NCBI GenBank assembly: GCA_003132825.1
Contig: PKYX01000275.1
Span: 1-13,270, forward strand
From: Acidobacteriaceae bacterium
GTDB taxonomy: Bacteria; Acidobacteriota; Terriglobia; Terriglobales; Acidobacteriaceae
Direction of reading: 5' to 3'
DNA length: 13,270 nt
The translations under genes and the position numbers were made by a program. Below, in pieces: positions 1 through 6,116 of this stretch (within the stretch, counting starts at the first letter, position 1; each line of letters begins with the position of its first letter). The notes beneath the pieces are model-generated. The model did not search any database. It had not been told where the DNA came from and saw nothing but the letters and a program-made list of their open reading frames with translations.

Positions 1-958
1 GTCGCACCATCGCGGGCATACATTCCTGGCGCACGCATTCATGCATCGCTTCAATGCCGCCTTCAAATTCTGGGAACAGATAGCCGGTAACGAGTCGCGA
101 CTCCGCCCGGGGGTGGACTCGCATGGTGGCCTCGGTGATGACGCCCAGCGTCCCCTCACTGCCAATGCAGAGGTGATTTACATCGATGCCGTTGGAGGAC
201 TTAGGCACGGTGCGCGTCGCCAGCACGCCATCGGGGGTCACCATGCGCAAAGCGATCACCATATCCTCGACCTTGCCGTACTTGTCGCTCTGCATTCCTG
301 CAGACCGCGTGGCAATCCAACCCCCCAGGGTAGAGTGCAGAAAAGAGTCGGGGAAATGGCCGAGCGTCACTCCATATGCGCCCAACTGCTGTTCGAGATC
401 GGGGCCGAAGATTCCGGCCTCGATTCGCGCTGTACAGGACTGTGCATCTACGGCGAGCACTCGCCGCAGGCGGCGCATATCCAGCGAAACCGCCATGCGC
501 CTGGCCTCCATTCTTTCCAGGCAGCCGGAAATATTCGATCCGCCGCCGAAGGGGATGATCACGACGTCGTGATCGGCTGCGGCTCGAAGGGTCAGCAATA
601 CGTCTCGCTCACTTTCGGGATAGACGACCAGATCGGGAGCACCGGGAGCGAGGCCGCGGCGCAGGCGGAACAGATCGCGGAAGCCTTTGCCATAGGCGTG
701 AAGCACTCGCTCCTCGCGATGGTCCGAGATCTGGCTGGATGCGAGCGAGGAGCGCAACTTGGCGAGAAAGCGCTGGTCGATGACGGCGTCGGGCAGTTCG
801 ACAGCCTTGAGACTCCACTCCCGCTTGCCGAAGCTTTCTCCCTCGACACCAAGCTGCGCCATCGCATAAGGCCAGAGGCCGGGATGGGCCCCGGCGTTAA
901 ACTCCGCCTCCTCATTCCCCCAACCCCACCATTTCATGTGTCTGGGTTCGTAGGCCAT
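1..958 (-). CDS. FAD-binding oxidase, alkyldihydroxyacetonephosphate synthase (AGPS)-like, 3' end missing
   Basis: The first 319 residues are visible; the gene continues past the left edge. In this family FAD catalyses exchange of the acyl chain of acyl-DHAP for a fatty alcohol, making the ether bond of alkyl lipids. Visible signatures are the N-terminal MKWWGWG motif (residues 8-14) seen in AGPS proteins, the VAO/PCMH-type FAD loop PFGGGSN (136-142), GHFPDS (200-205), STLGGWIATRSAGM (209-222) and GSEGTLGVITE (266-276). The pattern is much closer to AGPS than to glycolate oxidase GlcD. The catalytic C-terminal part with the His/Tyr residues lies outside the window, so activity cannot be judged. 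ATG at 958 is chosen because the conserved N-terminus follows at once and purine-rich AGGATAGGGA lies just upstream. It follows the acyltransferase at 1106-1828 on the same strand after about 147 bases, so co-transcription is likely. Confidence 0.87.
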   Translation of the reverse strand, partial: MAYEPRHMKWWGWGNEEAEFNAGAHPGLWPYAMAQLGVEGESFGKREWSLKAVELPDAVIDQRFLAKLRSSLASSQISDHREERVLHAYGKGFRDLFRLRRGLAPGAPDLVVYPESERDVLLTLRAAADHDVVIIPFGGGSNISGCLERMEARRMAVSLDMRRLRRVLAVDAQSCTARIEAGIFGPDLEQQLGAYGVTLGHFPDSFLHSTLGGWIATRSAGMQSDKYGKVEDMVIALRMVTPDGVLATRTVPKSSNGIDVNHLCIGSEGTLGVITEATMRVHPRAESRLVTGYLFPEFEGGIEAMHECVRQECMPAMVR

Positions 959-963
959 CACTA

Positions 964-986
964 GTCCCTATCCTCGGTCCCTATCC
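964..986. repeat. Tandem 10-base repeat in the leader of the AGPS-like gene
   Basis: GTCCCTATCC occurs at 964-973 and again at 977-986, a 13-base period. On the minus strand this is GGATAGGGAC twice in a row, the second copy ending six bases before the ATG at 958. The purine-rich core may serve as the ribosome-binding site, so the leader carries a duplicated Shine-Dalgarno-like element. The function of the duplication is unknown. Confidence 0.5.
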
Positions 987-1105
987 CTGCTAGCGGTACC
1001 CCCCCAGCGGCTGGCATGCGGGTTGCCTTGACTCGAGGTCCGGCGGCGGGGCAGCTCCGGCAGCCTGGTCGTGAGCAGGTTTACTGCCGTGAACTGGGCT
1101 CGATG

Positions 1106-1828
1106 TTATCCCTTTTCCTGGGCCCGGGCCACCAGGTCCTGAACCCGATATGCGGGGCTGAGAAGCTGGATGCTCTGGGCTAGCCGCTCGACAGCCGAGC
1201 GCCGTCGATTTCGAAGCGACACTTCGGTGCAGGAGGGCGGCGCCGGCGTCAGAGCCTCTCCGAAGCGCACCGTCAGGCGACCTGGCTGTGGCACCGAACT
1301 TCCCTTAGGCAGAACCCTGTGCGCCCCCTCGATGAATGCGGGAACCAGTGGTACGCCCAGCTCGACCGCAAACAAGCCGGCACCGGTTTTCAGCGCCTGC
1401 ATCTCACCGTCAGGCGATCGTGTGCCTTCCGGGTACAGGATCAGGATTCCACCGGTTTGCCGTAAGAACCGGCGGCACATCGCCAAACAGGCGGCAAGGG
1501 ATTTGGGACGGGGTCGGCGCTCGATCGGTATGACGTTCATGAACGGCGATACCAGCCAACGGACGCTCCCAGCATGGAAAAAATAGTCACTGGCGCCGAG
1601 CAGAGCGAAAGTGCGAAAGCGACGCCCGCTGGCGGTCATTAACGCCGCGCTGTCAATATGGCTGGTGTGATTGCTACATAGGAGGAAGGGCCCGCCAGGC
1701 AAGTGGTGCCGTCCCTCCACCGCGAGCGGACAATAGCAGGAAAAAAATGTCCGGCAAAACCCCTCGAACATTGCGCTGCCGATCGCAGGCGCCAAAAGTG
1801 CGCTGTCCGATTTTCGCCCGCCACTCAT
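1106..1828 (-). CDS. 1-acyl-sn-glycerol-3-phosphate acyltransferase family protein (PlsC-like)
   Basis: A 240-residue protein of the LPLAT/PlsC family, which transfers an acyl chain onto a glycerophosphate-type acceptor at the inner membrane face. The family blocks appear in order: NHTSHID at 53-59 (catalytic HX4D, His54 and Asp59), PIERRP at 101-106, PEGTRS at 133-138 (acceptor phosphate binding) and VPLVPAFI at 159-166. Length is normal for a single-domain member. Its neighbour downstream is the AGPS-like ether-lipid enzyme, so the acceptor could be DHAP or an alkyl-glycerophosphate, not only lysophosphatidate; this is inference from context. No Shine-Dalgarno sequence is evident before the ATG at 1828. 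An extended -10-like element sits just upstream, so the transcript may be leaderless. Confidence 0.9.
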   Translation of the reverse strand: MSGGRKSDSALLAPAIGSAMFEGFCRTFFSCYCPLAVEGRHHLPGGPFLLCSNHTSHIDSAALMTASGRRFRTFALLGASDYFFHAGSVRWLVSPFMNVIPIERRPRPKSLAACLAMCRRFLRQTGGILILYPEGTRSPDGEMQALKTGAGLFAVELGVPLVPAFIEGAHRVLPKGSSVPQPGRLTVRFGEALTPAPPSCTEVSLRNRRRSAVERLAQSIQLLSPAYRVQDLVARAQEKG

Positions 1829-1836
1829 TCAGTCAG

Positions 1837-1845
1837 CATATATCA
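1837..1845 (-). promoter_or_regulatory. Candidate extended -10 element for the plsC-like gene
   Basis: On the minus strand TGATATATG (1845 down to 1837) resembles an extended -10 box (TGn plus TATAAT-like). A start site six or seven bases downstream would fall at or next to the ATG at 1828, giving a leaderless mRNA. No good -35 box is seen, and the call rests on this one element. Confidence 0.25.
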
Positions 1846-1976
1846 GATGTTAACGCTCTCCTTCTAGCGGTCCTTAAGTCTTGTGCGGGCTCGAAGCATT
1901 CCCATGATTCCATCGTGTGGCAGGCCGGTCGCTGAACTCCAAGAAGGAGGAAGGCAAGCTTTTCGACCGCGGCATC

Positions 1977-2036
1977 GCAATCGGAATCGCGCAATTGAAG
2001 TGGAGTCTTCGATTGCGCCACCTTGCAGCGCAATCG
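1977..2036. repeat. Cluster of GCGCAATCG-type repeats forming overlapping hairpins
   Basis: Four copies of a GCAATYG core lie within 60 bases: 1977-1983, 1991-1997, inverted at 2010-2016, and 2030-2036. The inverted copy can pair with the left one (1989-2000 with 2007-2018, 12 pairs including one T/G position, 6-base loop) or with the right one (2010-2018 with 2028-2036, 9 perfect pairs, 9-base loop). The two hairpins share an arm and exclude each other. They lie just past the 3' end of the transporter gene and upstream of plsC. No T tract follows on either strand, so this is not a classical intrinsic terminator. It could be a 3' stabilising structure, a REP-like element or a regulator array. 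Confidence 0.55.
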
Positions 2037-2075
2037 TGGTTCGCAGGCCGGGTGTTGCTTCAGTCTATTCCCATC

Positions 2076-3380
2076 TCACGCCGGAGCTATGGCGGAACCA
2101 GCGCGCCGGATTCGTATACACAAAATAAGAATTCCGGCGAGCAGGAGATTGGCCAGCAGCCAGGCCAGTCCGGAAACGAATGAGCCGGCGCGCGTCACGA
2201 GGTAACCCATCACAAAAGGGCCGACAAAACCTCCAAGGCTTCCGATGGAATTGATGAGGCCGACGGAAGCGGCGGCAGCGGATTCGCTGAGAATGGTAGT
2301 GGGGAGGGCCCAGAAAGGTGGCTGGTAGGAGTGAACGCACGCGGCGAAGATCACAAAGAAGACAAGCTGCGTCCAGATGTGAGGAACGGAGGCGATGGCC
2401 AAGATCAGAGAAGCTCCGCCAAAAAAAAACGGGACCGCAGTGTGCCAGCGCCGTTCTTGCGTGCGGTCGGAATGCCAGCCGTTCAGTAGCATCGCGATCA
2501 GGGCTACGGCGTACGGCAGCGCTACCAGGAAGGTCACCGCGGTGGTGGAAAGTCCGGAGGCGCGCTTCAAGATGGTCGGAAACCAGATGATGAATCCGTA
2601 GATGCCGGTGCTCCCCATGAAGTAAACGGCCGTCAGCAAGATCACGTCGCGGTAGCGGAGAGCCTGCCAGATAGTGAAGGAGCGCTGGGCCGTCTTTCCC
2701 CGTTTTTCACAATCCAGTTCGGCGGTGATCCAGTCGGATTCCTCCTTGGGCAACCAGGACGCCTGGCCAGGCCAGTCGGTAAGATAGAAAAGCGTCAGCA
2801 CCCCAAGAATAACCGCGGGCACCCCCTCCAGGATGAACAACCAACGCCAGCCTTCGAGGCCGTACCCTTGGAGTTTTAGAATCTGGCCCGCGAGTGGGGA
2901 CCCGAAAATGTTCGAAACTGGGATGGCGGTCATGAAGGCGGCAATGGCCATGGCGCGATCCTCGTGGCGGAACCAGTGCGTGAGATAGACGAGGATGCCG
3001 GGGAAAAACCCTGCTTCGGCGGCACCCAGTAGAAATCTTGCGGCGTAAAACTGATGAGCGGTGTGAACTAGTCCGATGAAGACGGTGAAGATTCCCCAAG
3101 CGATCATGATGCGGGCGATCCAGCGCCGCGCGCTCCAGCGTTCGACGATGAGGGTTCCAGGAATTTGCAGCAAGACGTAACCGAGGAAGAAGACTCCGGC
3201 GCCAAAGCCGAACACTCGCTCACTGAAATTCAAATCGTGGGACATTTGCAGGGCAGCGTACGCCACATTCACTCGGTCGAGGAACGCAATGACATAGAGC
3301 AACCAGAGAAACGGAAGCAAGCGGCGGCCGATGCGGCGCCTGGCACTCTGCGCGACGTCCGAAAGCGGCAGGAGACTCAT
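2076..3380 (-). CDS. MFS transporter, anion:cation symporter (ACS/TtuB-like) family
   Basis: A 434-residue membrane protein with about 12 hydrophobic segments. The start resembles the ACS family of tartrate, galactonate and phthalate permeases: a short basic N-terminus, then RRLLPFLWLLYVIAFLDRVN in helix 1 (about residues 19-38) with the characteristic D-R-x-N. An RFLLGAAEAGFFPG segment follows around helix 4, and a charged loop GWHSDRTQERR precedes a later helix. Its ATG (3378-3380) overlaps the TGA stop of the upstream tartrate-type dehydrogenase (3377-3379) as ATGA, which indicates translational coupling. The substrate is therefore probably tartrate, malate or a related hydroxydicarboxylate, as in ttuB-ttuC pairs. 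The exact substrate cannot be read from the sequence. Confidence 0.9.
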   Translation of the reverse strand: MSLLPLSDVAQSARRRIGRRLLPFLWLLYVIAFLDRVNVAYAALQMSHDLNFSERVFGFGAGVFFLGYVLLQIPGTLIVERWSARRWIARIMIAWGIFTVFIGLVHTAHQFYAARFLLGAAEAGFFPGILVYLTHWFRHEDRAMAIAAFMTAIPVSNIFGSPLAGQILKLQGYGLEGWRWLFILEGVPAVILGVLTLFYLTDWPGQASWLPKEESDWITAELDCEKRGKTAQRSFTIWQALRYRDVILLTAVYFMGSTGIYGFIIWFPTILKRASGLSTTAVTFLVALPYAVALIAMLLNGWHSDRTQERRWHTAVPFFFGGASLILAIASVPHIWTQLVFFVIFAACVHSYQPPFWALPTTILSESAAAASVGLINSIGSLGGFVGPFVMGYLVTRAGSFVSGLAWLLANLLLAGILILCIRIRRAGSAIAPA

Positions 3381-4453
3381 TCGGCCTCGGCCACCACCGA
3401 GACTGCCGCTGCGATGGCTTCCCCCATATCGCGGGTGCTGGCCTTGCCGCCGAGATCGGGGGTATGCACATCCGGCCGGGCCAGCACCGTCTCGAAAGCC
3501 TTTTCGACCGCCTGCGCCGCCTTGGGTTCGCCGAGATGGTCGAGCATCATCGCGCCGGACCAGATTTGAGCCACTGGGTTGGCGATTCCCTTGCCCGCAA
3601 TATCAGGGGCGGAGCCGTGCACCGGCTCGAACATGGAGGGATAGGCCCGTTCCGGATTGAGGTTGGCGGAGGGCGCGAGGCCGATAGATCCGACAACCGC
3701 CGCGCCCAGGTCGGACAAGATATCGCCAAACAGATTCGAGCCCACCACCACATCGAACCAGTCAGGGTGGTTCACAAAGTGAGCCGTCAGAATGTCGATG
3801 TGATAGTGGTCGACGCGCACGCCGGGAAAATTCTTGGCCATCAGGTTGAAGCGCTCATCCCAGAAGGGCATGGTGTAGACAATGCCGTTCGACTTGGTAG
3901 CCGAGGTCAGGTGGGCTTTGCGGGTGGCTGCCAGTTCGAAAGCATAGCGCATGATGCGGTCGCAACCGAGGCGCGTGAATACGGTTTCCTGCAGAGCTAA
4001 CTCGGCGTCGGTGTTGCGGTAGAGGCGGCCGCCCACTTCGGAGTACTCGCCTTCGTTGTTTTCGCGGACGATGCAGAAGTCGATTTGGCCGGGCTGAAAA
4101 CCCTTGATCGGGCAGTAGACGCCCTGCATCAAGCGGCCGGGACGCAGATTGACGTACTGGTGAAACCCGCGCCGGATGGGGATCAGCAGCCCCCAGAGCG
4201 AAATATGGTCGGGCACTCCCGGATACCCCACCGCGCCCAGGTAGATGGCGTCGAAGCCGCGCAGCTGATCCAGGCCGTCTTCCGGCATCATGCTGCCCGT
4301 CTTGAGATAGGTTTCGCAGCTCCAATCAAAATGCCGCCAAGAAAAATCGATGCCGTAGCGGCGCCCCGCTGCCTCCAGGACTCGAAGACCTTCAGGAACG
4401 ACTTCACGGCCGATGCCGTCTCCCTCAATGACCGCAATCTTATAGTTCTTCAA
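3377..4453 (-). CDS. ttuC: Tartrate dehydrogenase / D-malate dehydrogenase (decarboxylating), TtuC/DmlA type
   Basis: This is a 358-residue NAD-dependent beta-decarboxylating dehydrogenase of the isopropylmalate/isocitrate dehydrogenase superfamily. Members oxidise tartrate to oxaloglycolate, or D-malate to pyruvate and CO2. Visible features are EGDGIG (10-15), VNLRP (101-105), ENNEGEYSEVGGR (131-143, catalytic Tyr137), SATKSNG (184-190, catalytic Lys187), metal-ligand aspartates in HYHID (Asp220), LFGD (Asp244) and LSD (Asp248), and the NAD loop EPVHGSAPDIAGKGIANP (276-293). The EGEYSEVGGR block and the length (family about 360) favour TDH/DmlA over LeuB. The TTG at 4453 is chosen because homology starts at once and AGAGGA lies just upstream. 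The ATG at 4534 would add 27 unrelated residues. It overlaps the transporter gene by ATGA. Substrate preference between tartrate and D-malate is open. Confidence 0.9.
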   Translation of the reverse strand: MKNYKIAVIEGDGIGREVVPEGLRVLEAAGRRYGIDFSWRHFDWSCETYLKTGSMMPEDGLDQLRGFDAIYLGAVGYPGVPDHISLWGLLIPIRRGFHQYVNLRPGRLMQGVYCPIKGFQPGQIDFCIVRENNEGEYSEVGGRLYRNTDAELALQETVFTRLGCDRIMRYAFELAATRKAHLTSATKSNGIVYTMPFWDERFNLMAKNFPGVRVDHYHIDILTAHFVNHPDWFDVVVGSNLFGDILSDLGAAVVGSIGLAPSANLNPERAYPSMFEPVHGSAPDIAGKGIANPVAQIWSGAMMLDHLGEPKAAQAVEKAFETVLARPDVHTPDLGGKASTRDMGEAIAAAVSVVAEAE

Positions 4454-4872
4454 AGTTCCTCTCAGTGCTGTGTCGTCCGCCGGAAGGCGACAGCGGCGGC
4501 CACGGACTCGGCCCCCAGGCGGCCTTTCCACCATTCGTCAAATCCACGGAATAACACTCTGCACGGGTCGTCGGATTGCGCTGGCTGCGGTCTCTGATTC
4601 TGCCATGCGGAGAAGAATACTCTTCGAAATGGGGAAGCATGAGGCGGGATTGTAAATCCTGCTCTCCGCGTTACCTCACCGCCGCCGCTTCGACCGCCGT
4701 TGGTTGGCAAGTCCCAGAATCCGGCAGATAGTCGTCTGCGCGTTTCAGGTCTGAGATACAATCTGGGCGCTGGAATCGCAGCCCAGCCATCCCTCGCCGA
4801 AGACCATGCGGCAGGTAAGCGCAGATCGCTCAAGGAGCTCGACCTCACCGCCTTCTCAGGTCGCAACCCCAG
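4454..4872. promoter_or_regulatory. Divergent control region between the two hydroxy-acid operons
   Basis: No convincing gene is found here. The leftward ttuC-type operon and the rightward hydroxy-acid dehydrogenase operon must both start in it, unless transcription enters from outside. A short inverted repeat GAAGA-ATAC-TCTTC lies at 4612-4625 and could be an operator. A TACAAT box at 4757-4762 could be a -10 element for the rightward operon, but no matching -35 is visible. No regulator gene is adjacent. Confidence 0.45.
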
Positions 4873-6063
4873 ATGACTATCACGTCCCGCAGAGTGGCCT
4901 CACCCCGCGTGGTTTGCATCGATGATCTCCGTTCCATCGCGCGCCGTAGAATTCCGCGAGCAGTGTTCGACTATCTCGATGGCGGCGCCGAAGGAGAAGT
5001 GACCCTGCGGGAGAATTGCCGCGTGTTCGAGGACGTCACTTTCCGGCCCCGGCAAGCAGTTACAGTCGCAAACTCTGAGTTGGGCACGCGGGTCTTGGGG
5101 TTCGATCTCTCCCTTCCTTTCCTGCTGGCACCGGTCGGTTACAGCCGTCTCATGCATCCCGGCGGCGAAGTGGCCGCGGCTCGCGCGGCCGGAAACGCCG
5201 GCACCGCCTACATCCTTTCGACCATTTCCGGCCACAAGCTCGAAAACGTCAAGGCGGCCTCTTCCGGACCAGTCTTCTACCAGCTCTATTTGATGGGCGG
5301 CCGCGCGGCGGCGGAGGCCGTGATCGAGAGGGCACGCCAGGCTGGGTTTGCGGCACTGGTCGTCACCATCGACACGCCAGTCTCCGGAATCCGCGAGCGC
5401 GATTACCGCAATGGCATGAAAGAGCTTATCTCTGGAGGGTGGCTCGAAAAAAGCATCCACTTGCCGCAAGTGCTCTCCCGCCCCGGATGGCTCGCGAGTT
5501 TTCTTTATGATGGCGGCCTTCCCGCACTCCCCAATGTTGTCGTGCCCGGCAAAGGACCCTTGCCGCTGGTCGATATCAACGCCGCGCTTGCGGCTGCGGC
5601 GGTGACCTGGAGCGATCTGCGCTGGATTCGTGAGCTCTGGCGCGGCCCGATCGTCGTCAAGGGCGTCCTGACCGGTGATGACGCGCGCCACGCCATCGAT
5701 GAAGGCGCGGCCGCGATTTCTGTTTCCAATCACGGGGGCCGCCAGCTCGACTGCGTCGCGGCTGCCCTGCGCGCCTTGCCCGAGGTGGTCAGCGCTGTGA
5801 ACGGACAAGCGGAAATATGGATGGATGGAGGCATTCGCCGGGGCGCCGATGTGGTCAAGGCTCTGTGCCTGGGAGCGCGCGCCGTGCTCTGCGGCCGCGC
5901 CTACGCCTACGGAATGGCGGCGGCGGGCGAGGCAGGAGTCAATCGCGCCATCGAAATCCTACGCACGGACCTAGGACGTACCCTGCGGCTTCTCGGATGC
6001 CCATCCACGACCGCGCTCGACCGTTCTTACGTGAATGTTCCCAGGAGCTGGGAAGCCGGCTGA
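4873..6063 (+). CDS. FMN-dependent alpha-hydroxy-acid dehydrogenase/oxidase (lactate dehydrogenase-like)
   Basis: This is a 396-residue TIM-barrel flavoprotein of the family that includes L-lactate dehydrogenase LldD, glycolate oxidase and mandelate dehydrogenase. FMN takes hydride from the 2-hydroxy acid and passes electrons to quinone or oxygen. Visible signatures are FDYLDGGAEGE near residue 33 (substrate Tyr), the LAPVGYSRL strand, YQLY at about 135, Lys263 in VVKG, SNHGGRQLD with catalytic His287, and DGGIRRG (318-324) binding the FMN phosphate. ATG at 4873 is the only usual start after the in-frame TAA at 4816-4818, although its ribosome site is weak. The lactate permease starts 53 bases downstream, so L-lactate is the likely substrate; glycolate is also carried by that permease family. 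The electron acceptor cannot be read from sequence. Confidence 0.9.
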   Translation: MTITSRRVASPRVVCIDDLRSIARRRIPRAVFDYLDGGAEGEVTLRENCRVFEDVTFRPRQAVTVANSELGTRVLGFDLSLPFLLAPVGYSRLMHPGGEVAAARAAGNAGTAYILSTISGHKLENVKAASSGPVFYQLYLMGGRAAAEAVIERARQAGFAALVVTIDTPVSGIRERDYRNGMKELISGGWLEKSIHLPQVLSRPGWLASFLYDGGLPALPNVVVPGKGPLPLVDINAALAAAAVTWSDLRWIRELWRGPIVVKGVLTGDDARHAIDEGAAAISVSNHGGRQLDCVAAALRALPEVVSAVNGQAEIWMDGGIRRGADVVKALCLGARAVLCGRAYAYGMAAAGEAGVNRAIEILRTDLGRTLRLLGCPSTTALDRSYVNVPRSWEAG

Positions 6064-6104
6064 TGGCAGTCTCACAGAAGCTGAACGAGAGCTGAATCCT
6101 GGGC

Positions 6105-6111
6105 AAGGAGG
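6105..6111 (+). promoter_or_regulatory. Strong ribosome-binding site that fixes the permease start
   Basis: AAGGAGG lies five bases before a CTG codon at 6117-6119 in the lactate-permease frame. No ATG, GTG or TTG in that frame occurs between the upstream TGA (6093-6095) and 6171. The site therefore supports CTG initiation. Confidence 0.65.
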
Positions 6112-6116
6112 CTGTC

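Noticed and set aside
41..964. Long plus-strand ORF of 307 codons over the left end
   Set aside because: It is the antisense shadow of the AGPS-like gene, whose minus-strand translation matches a known family from end to end; the plus frame matches nothing I recognise.
1833..2033. Minus-strand ORF of 66 codons before plsC
   Set aside because: It runs through the hairpin repeats, has no recognisable motif and no clear ribosome site.
3464..4597. Plus-strand ORFs of 178 and 170 codons
   Set aside because: Both lie antisense to the dehydrogenase gene with its complete motif set; they are products of high GC.
4900..5808. Minus-strand ORF of 302 codons
   Set aside because: Shadow of the FMN-dependent hydroxy-acid dehydrogenase, which has all active-site residues on the plus strand.
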